A DNA stretch of 21,746 nt from JBKPHS01 sp046729975 (lineage in GTDB: Bacteria > Actinomycetota > Thermoleophilia > Solirubrobacterales > Thermoleophilaceae), in NCBI GenBank assembly GCA_046729975.1, contig JBKPHS010000178.1, forward strand, positions 1 through 21,746, in the 5' to 3' direction. Both the position numbers and the translations under genes were made by a program. Position 1 is the stretch's first letter. Each line of letters starts with the position of its first letter. Shown one piece after another: positions 7,379 to 13,852 of this stretch. Under the pieces are notes generated by a model. The model was not told the origin of the DNA. It searched no databases and saw only the letters and a program-made list of their open reading frames with translations.

Positions 7379-8527
7379 ATGTCCCGAGTCCTAATCGTCG
7401 GCGCCGGGCTGACCGGCTGCACGCTCGCCCACCGCCTCGCCCGGGACGGCGTTGAGTCGGTCCTGATGGAGCGGGCGGGGGTGCCGGGCGGACTGATCAG
7501 GTCCGAGCACATGGAGGGCGTGCTCTACGAGCCGCACGGATCGCACATCTTCCACACCGAAGACGCGGAGGTGTGGGAGCTCGCGAACGCGATGACGCCC
7601 TTCAACGACTACCGCCACCGCGTCGACATCGTCGTCGAGGGCAAGGTGCTGAACTGGCCGATCCTGCTCTCCGACATCGACGCCCAGTCGCGCAGCGACG
7701 AGATCCGTCAGGAGCTGCGCGACCGCGAGGGGCTCGACGCCGCCGGTCGCGCCGAGGCCGCGAACTTCGAGGAGTGGTGCCTCGACCTGATGGGCCCGAT
7801 CCTGTACGAGCGCTACATCCGCCCGTACACCGAGAAGCAGTGGGGCCGGCCCGCGCGCGAGTTGTCGGCGCGCTGGGCGCCGCGACGGGTCTCGGTGCGC
7901 TGGGACAACGATCCGTACCTGTTCCCGGACCCCTACCAGGGCTGGCCGGCGGGGCCGAACGGCTACACGGACCTCGTCGACGGCCTCCTCGACGACGAGC
8001 TCATCTCGGTCCGGTACGGAAGCGAGGTCACGTTCTGGAACGTCGACGAGCAAGCGCGCGCCGAGGGCGCGGACGCGGTCGTCCTCACCTGCCCCCTCGA
8101 CGTCTTCTGCGACCGGCGCTTCGGCGAGCTCGAGTGGCGGGGCATCCACGTGTCCTCGGTGCACATCCCGCACGTCGAGTACGCGCAGGGCGCGATGGTC
8201 GTGAACTACCCGGGGCTCGAGTACCCGTTCATCCGCATCCACGAGACCAAGCACGCCTCCCGGCAGAAGTGCGCGGGAACGGTGCTCGGTTTCGAGTTCT
8301 CGAACGCGCCCACGCGCTACTACCCGGTCGAGAGCGAGCGGAACCGGTCTCTCAACGACCGCTATCAGTCGTTCCTGCGCGATGAGATCGGCAGCGGGCG
8401 CACCTTCTTCGCCGGCCGGCTCGCGAACTACGTCTACATCGACATGGACGACTGCATGCGTCAGGCGCTCGACGCCGCCGAGGGCGAGGTGCTCCCCGCG
8501 CTGCGCCGCTCGGTGACCGCGCCCTGA
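7379..8527 (+). CDS. glf: UDP-galactopyranose mutase
   Basis: A 382-residue flavoenzyme that interconverts UDP-galactopyranose and UDP-galactofuranose, the precursor of all galactofuranose glycans. The FAD-binding GxGxxG is at 8-13 (GAGLTG), with E31 ending beta 2. PHGSHIFHT (52-60) and NWPI (92-95) are family hallmarks. YTEKQWG (150-156) carries the conserved tryptophan W155. The substrate-phosphate arginines known from Klebsiella and Mycobacterium enzymes correspond to R174 (VSVRWDND) and R286 (YPFIRIHETKH). The C-terminal GRLANYVYIDMDDCM (346-360) is the usual FAD-site ending. Length and motifs are complete. The ATG at 7379 follows the GT4 stop by 14 bases. Together with the GlfT1-like enzyme at 9291-10151, it argues for a galactofuranose-containing polymer. 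Use of a related nucleotide sugar such as dTDP-fucopyranose is an alternative that sequence alone does not exclude. Confidence 0.93.
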   Translation: MSRVLIVGAGLTGCTLAHRLARDGVESVLMERAGVPGGLIRSEHMEGVLYEPHGSHIFHTEDAEVWELANAMTPFNDYRHRVDIVVEGKVLNWPILLSDIDAQSRSDEIRQELRDREGLDAAGRAEAANFEEWCLDLMGPILYERYIRPYTEKQWGRPARELSARWAPRRVSVRWDNDPYLFPDPYQGWPAGPNGYTDLVDGLLDDELISVRYGSEVTFWNVDEQARAEGADAVVLTCPLDVFCDRRFGELEWRGIHVSSVHIPHVEYAQGAMVVNYPGLEYPFIRIHETKHASRQKCAGTVLGFEFSNAPTRYYPVESERNRSLNDRYQSFLRDEIGSGRTFFAGRLANYVYIDMDDCMRQALDAAEGEVLPALRRSVTAP

Positions 8528-8553
8528 GCGGGTCCGACCTCAGGGTCTGCGCC

Positions 8554-9276
8554 GTGGTCGACGAACCGGCCGCGGCCACGGTCGAGGCGCTGGAGCGGCA
8601 GACGCGGACGCCCGACGAGCTGGCAGTCGCGGGCCGCGGGCTGCCGGCCGCCGAGTGGTTCTGGTTGCTCGACGGCATGGCGGTGCCCGAGCCGACGGCG
8701 CTGGGGCGGCTGCTCGAGGCGCTCGACAGGCTCGGGCCGCTGCCGTCGCCGGTGCTACTGGCGAGCAAGGTGGTGACGCCGGACGGATCGCCGGAGCACG
8801 GCTCGGTTCCCGTCCCTCGCGTCAAGGACCCCGATCTCACCGCCGCCGCCTTCGAGCAGCGCCTGCTCCCGATCAGGGTCGCCCGGCGCGGCTCGCTCCT
8901 CGTGCACCGGCGCGGGGTCGAGGAGCGGGGCTTGCCGCGCGACGACCTGCGCTGGAGCGCCCGGCTGCTCAAGCGGGAGCTGGGCCTGCTCGTGCCCTGG
9001 AGCGTGGCGGTTCGACCGCCGAGGCCGCCGCGGCGCGAGCTCCTCGGCTGGCTGGCCCTGCTCCTGAGCGACGCGCTCGAGACCGGCGAGAAGCCGTGGT
9101 TCGCCTTCCGCCTGGCCGAGGACGCGCTAGTACGCGCGTCCGAGAGTCCGTCCGGGAATCGGCGAGTGACTGGGCGTGGCTGGCAAGTCCGGCGGCGCAG
9201 CCAATGCAAGAGCATTGGCGAGCACGGCGGGCGCAGCCAGGCGCGTCCAGGCGCCGCCGAAACCGGGCGGGATTGA
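8554..9276 (+). CDS. Degenerate GT2 paralogue (GlfT1-like), lacking DxD; possible pseudogene
   Basis: A 240-residue frame resembling the GT2 encoded convergently at 9291-10151, but eroded. EWFWLLDGMAVPEPTALGRL aligns with EWMWLMDDDTIPAPGALAEL: the catalytic DDD has become DGM. The blocks LLASKVV (68-74) and SLLVHRRGVEERGLP (114-128) are shared. The segment holding WSDDIEY and the HK pair in the intact protein is replaced by DDLRWSARLLKRELGLLVPWSVAVRP. Most of the N-terminal nucleotide-binding half is missing. The homologous first strand (LRVCAVV) lies upstream of GTG 8554 and would need the CTG at 8524, which overlaps the glf stop as CTGA. Residues from 192 on are encoded inside the hairpin element at 9127-9294 and resemble no protein domain. 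It is either a pseudogene kept open by chance or a non-catalytic protein. Confidence 0.55.
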   Translation: MVDEPAAATVEALERQTRTPDELAVAGRGLPAAEWFWLLDGMAVPEPTALGRLLEALDRLGPLPSPVLLASKVVTPDGSPEHGSVPVPRVKDPDLTAAAFEQRLLPIRVARRGSLLVHRRGVEERGLPRDDLRWSARLLKRELGLLVPWSVAVRPPRPPRRELLGWLALLLSDALETGEKPWFAFRLAEDALVRASESPSGNRRVTGRGWQVRRRSQCKSIGEHGGRSQARPGAAETGRD

Positions 9277-9294
9277 GGACGCGTGTACTACTAG
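9127..9294. repeat. 168-bp long-hairpin element (MITE-like) with CTAGTA/TACTAG ends
   Basis: The left arm runs 9127-9207 and the right arm 9212-9294. The centre is a perfect 8-bp stem, GCCAATGC / GCATTGGC (9200-9207, 9212-9219), with AAGA loop. The ends are CTAGTA (9127-9132) and TACTAG (9289-9294). The next block inward, CGCGCGTCC, matches CACGCGTCC in the opposite arm. Further blocks such as CTGGGCGTGGCTGGC against CTGGACGCGCCTGGC show that the arms pair imperfectly over most of their length. No target-site duplication is evident. The plus-strand GT2 remnant ends inside it (TGA 9274-9276) and the minus-strand GT2 takes its TAG stop (9293-9291) from its right tip. No transposase is nearby. 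Confidence 0.7.
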
Positions 9295-10151
9295 ATCGGC
9301 GGCGACCGTAGGCCGTCGCGCAGGCCGCGCAGTACGGCGCGGGCGCTCGCCCGGCTCGGGTTCCGGCGCAGGTACTCGACGATCGACCAGACGAGCACCG
9401 AGACGAACACCAGCTTGTCCCGCCGGCTACGTCCGGGCCCGCGGACGATGAAGGCCGTGTTGCGCACGTGGTAGTAGAAGCGAGCGGGCGGCGCCGACAT
9501 CGCGGTGTGGGCCTCGTCGGTCTTGTGGAGCGCGACGCTGTCGGGCACGAGGTAGCCCGGCTCGTGCAGCAGCACGCGGCCCGTGTACTCGATGTCGTCG
9601 CTCCAGACGAAGAAGTGCTTCAGCGGCAGGCCGTGCCGATCGACCGCTTCCCGATGGACGAGCAGCGACACGAACGTCGCGAAGCGCAGTGGCACCAGGC
9701 CGCGCTCGGCCCCGTCGATGACCCGCTCGACGCGCCTGCGCTCCGCCCCGCCCGCGTTCATCGGGTGAACCCGGCCGTCTCGCCACACGACCTTGCTCGC
9801 GAGCAGCGTCGGCCGCGGGAGCGGCTCGAGCCGCGCCGGCGCGGCGAGCAGCTCCGCGAGCGCACCGGGAGCGGGGATCGTGTCGTCGTCCATCAGCCAC
9901 ATCCACTCCGCGCCCTCGGCGTGAGCTCGCTTCATCCCCTCGTGGAACCCGCCGGCCCCGCCCTGGTTCGCCGGCAGGGGCAGCAGGTCCACCAGCGGGT
10001 ACTTCTGCTCGATCATCTCGCCCGTGCCGTCAGTGCTGGCGTTGTCGACGACGAGCACGCGGTCGGGCCGCCGCTCCCCGGCCGCCACCGCGTCGAGGCA
10101 CTCGCGGAGCACCTCCTTGCGGTTGTGCGTGACGACGACCGCGCAGACCAT
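9291..10151 (-). CDS. GT2 glycosyltransferase, GlfT1-like (probable galactofuranosyltransferase)
   Basis: A 286-residue GT-A enzyme. It opens with VCAVVVTHNRKEVLRECLDAV (2-22) and VLVVDNASTDGT (32-43). NQGGAGGFHEGMKRA (62-76) and EWMWLMDDDTIPAPGAL (82-98), with the metal-binding D88-D-D90, are the pattern of GlfT1-type galactofuranosyltransferases and related rhamnosyltransferases. The catalytic region is FVWSDDIEYTGRVL (181-194), followed by H209-K210. YYHVRN (226-231) and a hydrophobic patch near 247-258 come before a basic C-terminus. GlfT1 transfers the first galactofuranose residues to a lipid-linked rhamnosyl acceptor in mycobacteria. Finding this homologue beside glf makes a galactofuranosyl role plausible but not proven. 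The start is ATG 10151; TAGCGT ends seven bases upstream on the minus strand, so the message is probably leaderless. The stop lies in the hairpin element. Confidence 0.85.
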   Translation of the reverse strand: MVCAVVVTHNRKEVLRECLDAVAAGERRPDRVLVVDNASTDGTGEMIEQKYPLVDLLPLPANQGGAGGFHEGMKRAHAEGAEWMWLMDDDTIPAPGALAELLAAPARLEPLPRPTLLASKVVWRDGRVHPMNAGGAERRRVERVIDGAERGLVPLRFATFVSLLVHREAVDRHGLPLKHFFVWSDDIEYTGRVLLHEPGYLVPDSVALHKTDEAHTAMSAPPARFYYHVRNTAFIVRGPGRSRRDKLVFVSVLVWSIVEYLRRNPSRASARAVLRGLRDGLRSPPI

Positions 10152-10171
10152 GGCCGCTACGCTAGCCGCCG
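10152..10171. promoter_or_regulatory. 20-bp bidirectional promoter with interlocked -10 boxes
   Basis: TACGCTA (10158-10164) reads TACGCT on the plus strand, eight bases before ATG 10172. It reads TAGCGT on the minus strand, seven bases before ATG 10151. Both fit the actinobacterial TANNNT -10 consensus, are offset by one base, and are spaced for leaderless transcripts in both directions. No -35 element is obvious; any would lie inside the coding regions. Confidence 0.5.
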
Positions 10172-11059
10172 ATGACCAGGCCGCCGGTGGACGTGGTGGT
10201 GCCATTCAGGGGCACGCCGGCGGAGCTGGAAGCGCTCCGGGTGCGCTTGGCGCGCCTCGAGCTGGGCCAGGGCGACTCGCTGCTGGTGGTCGACAACACA
10301 CCGCGACGCGACACGCCGGCAGCCGAGGGAGCGGTGCCGGTGGTGCACGCCGGCGGGGTCGCAACGCCGGGATTTGCCCGCAACCGCGGGGCGGCGCGCG
10401 GGAGCGCGGAGTGGCTCGTGTTCGTGGACGCCGACGTGGCGCCCTCGCCGGACCTGCTCGAGTCCTACTTCGACCCGCCGCCGGCCCAGCGCACGGCGCT
10501 ACTGGCGGGGGTGGTCGTGGACGAGGCGGTGCCCGCGGACGGCCCGGCCCCCGCGAGGTTCGCGTATCTGCGCGCGACCATGGGGCAGGAAGACATGCTG
10601 CGTGACTGGGGCTTCCCCAAGACCGCGAACGCCGCCTGCCGCCGCGCCGCGTTCGAGTCCGTGGGCGGCTTCCGGGAGGACATCCGCGCCGCCGAGGACG
10701 CCGACCTGACCTACCGCCTCAGAGCCGCCGGCTGGGAGGTCGAGCGGCGCGAGGCCGCCACCGGCGTCCACCTGAGCCGCCGGACGCTGCGCGGCTTCGT
10801 GGTCCAGAAGCTGCTCTGGGGAGCCGGTGCCGCCTGGCTCGCCCGGACGTACCCGGGAACTTTCCCCGCCCGCGGCCGGGCCGGCCTCGTCTGGTGGGGC
10901 GCCCGCACCGCCGCGAAGGGGCTCCTGTCGGCGGCGCGCTCGCGCGACCGGGACGAGGCGATCATCGCGCTGCTCGACCCGCTCGAGCAGCTCGCCTACG
11001 AGTTCGGCCGCTCCCTTCCGAACGAGCGCCCGTGGAATCCTCTCGCCCGCTTGTCATGA
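10172..11059 (+). CDS. GT2 family glycosyltransferase, copy B of a duplicated pair
   Basis: A 295-residue GT-A enzyme, paralogue of the gene at 5059 (roughly three quarters of residues identical by eye). It keeps every catalytic feature: DxD as DAD at 86-88, GGFREDIRAAEDADLTYRL (165-183) and H200. Divergence concentrates near residues 120-150 (the acceptor-side loop before TANAACRR) and in the C-terminus, so the two copies may share a donor and differ in acceptor. The ATG at 10172 is eight bases after TACGCT and shows no Shine-Dalgarno, consistent with leaderless expression. Copy A is instead internal to an operon. The stop overlaps the next GT2 as ATGA (11056-11059). Confidence 0.9.
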   Translation: MTRPPVDVVVPFRGTPAELEALRVRLARLELGQGDSLLVVDNTPRRDTPAAEGAVPVVHAGGVATPGFARNRGAARGSAEWLVFVDADVAPSPDLLESYFDPPPAQRTALLAGVVVDEAVPADGPAPARFAYLRATMGQEDMLRDWGFPKTANAACRRAAFESVGGFREDIRAAEDADLTYRLRAAGWEVERREAATGVHLSRRTLRGFVVQKLLWGAGAAWLARTYPGTFPARGRAGLVWWGARTAAKGLLSAARSRDRDEAIIALLDPLEQLAYEFGRSLPNERPWNPLARLS

Positions 11060-12012
11060 CCGTCGGCGTCCCGGTGATCTCCACGAACGAGGGCGAGTTG
11101 CTGCGCCATGCGCTGCCGACGGCGCTCGGGCAGGAGGACGTGGACGTGGTCGTGATCGACAACGCCTCGGAGGACTCGACCGGCGACGTGGCGCGCGAGC
11201 TCGGCGTCCGCTGCGTGCGCCTGGACGAGCGCCGGTCGTTCTGCCGCGCCATGAACGTCGCCGTGCGAACTGTCGGCGGAGACGCCCTTCTGTTCCTCCA
11301 GCCCGACTGCTTCCTCACGCCCGGGTTCGTCGCGAGTGCCCGAGCGCGGCTGGCCGAGGCGGGCGTCGGGTCGGTGGCCCCGAAGCTCGTGAGGACGCTC
11401 GGGCCGCTGCCCGAGCAACGGCTCGACGCGATCGACGCCGCGGGAATGGTGATCGACCGGCGGCGCAAGAACGGGCTCGTGGGCCACGGCCGGCCGGCGC
11501 TGGCGTTCGACCGGCCAGCGGAGGCGTTCGGCGCCGACGGCGCGGTGGCGCTGTACCGCCGCGAGGTGCTCGAGGACGTGGCGGTGGACGGCGAGGTGTT
11601 CGACGAGGCCCTCGTGACCTGGGGCTCCGACGCCGACCTGGCCTGGCGCGCCCGACTCCTCGGCTGGCGCTGCGTCTACGAGCCGAGCGCGGTCGCGTAC
11701 CACATCCGCACCTACAGTCCCTCGACCCGGTCGGACATGCCGGAGTGGGACCGGATGATGCAGTTCCGTAACCGCTACCTGATGATCGCCAAGAACGACC
11801 CGCTGCAGTCGCTGGCGCGCGACCTGCCGCGGATCCTCCCCTACGAGCTGCTCGCGCTCGGTTTCGCTCTCGTTCGCGAGCGGCACCTGCTGCGCGGCTA
11901 CCGGGACGCGGCGCGGCACGTGCCGCGCATGCGCCGCAAGCGCGCGGCGCTGCGGCGGCGGCGCGAGCGAGGGGCTCCTGCGCCGCCCTACGGGCTGGAG
12001 CCGCCGCCATGA
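11056..12012 (+). CDS. GT2 family glycosyltransferase (rhamnosyltransferase-like)
   Basis: A 318-residue GT-A enzyme. The first strand is TVGVPVISTNEGELL (2-16), then VVVIDNASEDST (31-42) and FCRAMNVAVR (62-71). The position of DxD is taken by LQPDC (81-85), a variant common in WbbL-like rhamnosyltransferases. The catalytic block is GSDADLAWRARLLGWRCVYEPSAVAYH (190-216), followed by the FRNRYLMIAKND signature (237-248) shared by that subgroup. The C-terminus is strongly basic (RMRRKRAALRRRRERG, 291-306), suggesting contact with anionic phospholipids. I chose ATG 11056, which overlaps the previous stop as ATGA; the in-frame GTG at 11032 would add eight residues. It overlaps the WecG/TagA gene as ATGA (12009-12012). 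Donor identity is a family-based guess. Confidence 0.87.
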   Translation: MTVGVPVISTNEGELLRHALPTALGQEDVDVVVIDNASEDSTGDVARELGVRCVRLDERRSFCRAMNVAVRTVGGDALLFLQPDCFLTPGFVASARARLAEAGVGSVAPKLVRTLGPLPEQRLDAIDAAGMVIDRRRKNGLVGHGRPALAFDRPAEAFGADGAVALYRREVLEDVAVDGEVFDEALVTWGSDADLAWRARLLGWRCVYEPSAVAYHIRTYSPSTRSDMPEWDRMMQFRNRYLMIAKNDPLQSLARDLPRILPYELLALGFALVRERHLLRGYRDAARHVPRMRRKRAALRRRRERGAPAPPYGLEPPP

Positions 12013-12812
12013 GCCTCCACTACGCTGGGCGCGTGAGCGCCACGCTGCCCTCGCCGATCGCTGAGCCGACGGAGCTCTTCCAGATCGGCGTGCAGACGGC
12101 GCCGCCCGCCGACCTGCTGCGCGAGATCGTCGGCTACGCCGCCCGCGGCGAGCACCGGCGAGTGAGCTACGTGAACGCCCACGTGCTCAACGAATCCTTC
12201 TCGAACCCTGAGCTGCGGCGGGCGCTGCTGGCCGCCGACCTCGTCTACTGCGACGGCTACGGCGTGCGGCTCGCGGCCAGGCTGATCGGACTGCCGGTGC
12301 CGCACCGGATGACCGGCGCGGACTGGATCTGGGGTCTCGCGGCGCTGTGCGAGGAGTCCGGGCGCTCGCTCTACCTGCTCGGCTCGGATCCCGGCTCGTC
12401 CGCCGACGCAGCCGCACGCCTCCGCCGCTGGTACCCGCGGCTCGACATATGCGGAACCCACCACGGCTACTTCCGGATCGACAGCCCGCACTCCGAGCGG
12501 GTGCTCGAGCACATCGCCGAGCGCCGTCCCGACGTCCTGCTCGTCGGGATGGGCACGCCTCAGCAGGAGCTCTGGGTCGAGCGCTCCTTCGGGCGCATCG
12601 ACGCGAACGTCGTCTGGACCGTCGGCGCCCTGTTCGACTACCTCTCCGGGCGGGTGCCGCGCGCGCCGCACTGGATGGCCGACCACGGGCTCGAGTGGGT
12701 GTTCCGCCTCGCCCTCGAGCCGCGGCGGATGTGGCGCCGCTACCTGTTCGGGAACCCGCTCTTCCTCGGGCGCGTGTGGCGGGAGCGGCGCAACTTTCGC
12801 CGATTTCGGTAG
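12009..12812 (+). CDS. WecG/TagA/CpsF family glycosyltransferase (GT26)
   Basis: A 267-residue member of the family that adds N-acetylmannosamine or a related sugar to a polyprenyl-diphosphate-linked first sugar (TagA in wall teichoic acid linkage units, WecG in enterobacterial common antigen). VSYVNAHVLNES (52-63) is the conserved N-terminal motif. DGYGVRLAARLIG (82-94) carries the aspartate equivalent to the catalytic Asp of TagA. RMTGADW (100-106) and LLVGMGTPQQELWV (177-190) are hallmarks of the family. The C-terminal region EWVFRLALEPRRMWRRYL (229-246) corresponds to the membrane-binding appendage. ATG 12009 overlaps the previous stop (ATGA), but TACGCT (12021-12026) lies six bases before an in-frame GTG at 12033, so a shorter leaderless form could also be made. 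It probably acts early in glycan assembly. Confidence 0.92.
   Translation: MSLHYAGRVSATLPSPIAEPTELFQIGVQTAPPADLLREIVGYAARGEHRRVSYVNAHVLNESFSNPELRRALLAADLVYCDGYGVRLAARLIGLPVPHRMTGADWIWGLAALCEESGRSLYLLGSDPGSSADAAARLRRWYPRLDICGTHHGYFRIDSPHSERVLEHIAERRPDVLLVGMGTPQQELWVERSFGRIDANVVWTVGALFDYLSGRVPRAPHWMADHGLEWVFRLALEPRRMWRRYLFGNPLFLGRVWRERRNFRRFR
12021..12026 (+). promoter_or_regulatory. Putative internal -10 box TACGCT before alternative GTG 12033
   Basis: This is the same hexamer as at 10158. It ends six bases before the in-frame GTG at 12033, a spacing suited to a leaderless transcript. It lies within the WecG/TagA reading frame, so it could be a chance match. Confidence 0.25.
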
Positions 12813-12815
12813 TTT
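12810..12815 (+). promoter_or_regulatory. Putative -10 box TAGTTT for the riboswitch transcript
   Basis: TAGTTT overlaps the TAG stop of the WecG/TagA gene in a locally AT-richer stretch. It would place transcription start near 12822, just upstream of the aptamer. No clear -35 element is seen. Confidence 0.3.
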
Positions 12816-12837
12816 GTCCCGCCTGTAAGCCCTTGCT

Positions 12838-12962
12838 GAACCGCTCGTGTCCGCTCCGGCGGCGCGGGTGGCCGGGGGACCCAGATTGTTGGGGCGAATG
12901 GCCGCAAGGCCTAGCGCGACTCTTTCCGCGCGAGCCCGTCAGCTAACCCCGGAAGCGCTGAC
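12838..12962 (+). ncRNA. c-di-AMP riboswitch (ydaO/yuaA class)
   Basis: The leader carries the conserved blocks of the ydaO/yuaA aptamer in the right order. CGCT (12843-12846) can form P1 with AGCG (12954-12957). GCCGGGGGACCCA is at 12871-12883 and GGGGCGAAT at 12891-12899. A GCAA-capped hairpin GGCC-GCAA-GGCC spans 12900-12911, and the hallmark GAGCCCGTCAGCTAACC spans 12932-12948. In actinobacteria this class often controls cell-wall hydrolases, which fits the NlpC/P60 gene starting at 12977. No intrinsic terminator separates the aptamer from the gene. The Shine-Dalgarno GAGAGG (12967-12972) begins a few bases after P1, so control may act at ribosome access or through factor-dependent termination. 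By family precedent, ligand binding would lower expression. Confidence 0.9.
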
Positions 12963-12976
12963 GAAAGAGAGGAACA

Positions 12977-13735
12977 GTGCCGAACCGACCCCTCCGGGGC
13001 CGGCTCGCGGCCGCAGGTTCGGCCGCGGTCGCCATCTCGCTCACGCTCGCCGCCGTGGCCGACGCGCGCTTCGGCGACACCACCCTTCGCCGGGGCTCCT
13101 CGGGCCACGACGTCAAGGTGCTCCAGTCCTGGCTCGGACACCTCGGCTTCGACACCGCGGTCGACGGCGCCTACGGGCGCGGCACCATCCGCTCGGTCCG
13201 CCGGTACGAGAGGAAGTTCGGCCTGCGCGTGAACGGTCGCGTCGAGCCGGGGCAGGCCCGCCACATGCGCAAGCAGCTTCAGGCGAAGCTTGGCGGCCAG
13301 GCTCCGGAGGCCGGCGCTCCCACGGGTCGCGCCCGAATCGCCTCCGACGGCCGCAGCGCGATCGCCCCGGCCGGCGCGCCGGACACCGTCGCGCGCGTGA
13401 TCGCCGCCGCGAACAAGATCACCGACAAGCCGTACAGGTACGGCGGCGGCCACGGGGACTTCGTGGACTCAGGCTACGACTGCTCGGGGGCCGTGAGCTA
13501 CGCGCTCCACGGCGGCGCCTTGCTCTCGCGACCGATGGACTCGAGCGAGCTGATGGGCTACGGCGCGTCGGGCCGGGGCAAGTGGATAACCGTCTACGCC
13601 AAGGGCAGCCACGCGTACGTGGTCGTCGCCGGGCTGAGGTTCGACACCTCCGGCAGCGGCGACAAGGGCCCGCGCTGGCGGAGCGAAGCCGGCTCCACGA
13701 GCGGCTACGCCGTGCGCCACCCGCGCGGCGTGTAG
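12977..13735 (+). CDS. Secreted peptidoglycan-binding NlpC/P60 hydrolase
   Basis: A 252-residue exported cell-wall enzyme. Residues 1-30 form a signal peptide (basic N-terminus, AAAGSAAVAISLTLAAV core, likely cleavage after ADA). Residues 37-101 are a PG_binding_1 domain (LRRGSSGHDVKVLQSWLGHLGF, then VDGAYGRGTIRSVRRYERKFGL). After a short linker, an NlpC/P60-like peptidase domain has the nucleophile C169 in GYDCSGAV and the histidine H212 in KGSHAYVVVAG; H248 could be the third polar residue. The family cleaves peptide bonds in peptidoglycan stems. The start is GTG 12977, with the strong Shine-Dalgarno GAGAGG ending four bases before it, one of the few clear ones here. A c-di-AMP riboswitch precedes it, linking hydrolase level to a second messenger of envelope and osmotic status. 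Confidence 0.9.
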   Translation: MPNRPLRGRLAAAGSAAVAISLTLAAVADARFGDTTLRRGSSGHDVKVLQSWLGHLGFDTAVDGAYGRGTIRSVRRYERKFGLRVNGRVEPGQARHMRKQLQAKLGGQAPEAGAPTGRARIASDGRSAIAPAGAPDTVARVIAAANKITDKPYRYGGGHGDFVDSGYDCSGAVSYALHGGALLSRPMDSSELMGYGASGRGKWITVYAKGSHAYVVVAGLRFDTSGSGDKGPRWRSEAGSTSGYAVRHPRGV

Positions 13736-13753
13736 CGCGAACCGCGTTTTTCC

Positions 13754-13803
13754 GGCGCTGCCTGCCTAGGACACCTATAAGGGGCACAGGGCAGGACAGC
13801 GCC
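13754..13803 (+). terminator. Strong hairpin downstream of the NlpC/P60 gene, possible terminator
   Basis: GGCGCTG (13754-13760) pairs with CAGCGCC (13797-13803). After one bulged A (13796), CCTGCC (13761-13766) pairs with GGCAGG (13790-13795). That gives 13 base pairs closing a 23-base loop containing CCTATAAGG. No T-run follows; the only T-run (13747-13751) precedes the stem. A U-less terminator or an mRNA-stabilising element is possible. Confidence 0.4.
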
Positions 13804-13846
13804 GCGAAGGTGACCGCGGGGGAGCACGCCGCGGCTGGGCGTCCGC

Positions 13847-13852
13847 GACAAT
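13847..13852 (+). promoter_or_regulatory. Putative -10 box GACAAT before the GT-C-like gene
   Basis: GACAAT, one base from TACAAT, ends eight bases before ATG 13861. This is the same spacing as at the other apparent leaderless starts in the window. No Shine-Dalgarno is seen. Confidence 0.35.

Noticed and set aside
9127..9294. Insertion sequence
   Set aside because: It is too short to encode a transposase, and none is found nearby. It can only be a non-autonomous element or an intergenic repeat.
13747..13751. T-run as the tail of an intrinsic terminator
   Set aside because: It precedes the hairpin at 13754-13803 instead of following it, and read from the minus strand it is an A-run, so it cannot be the U-tract in either direction.
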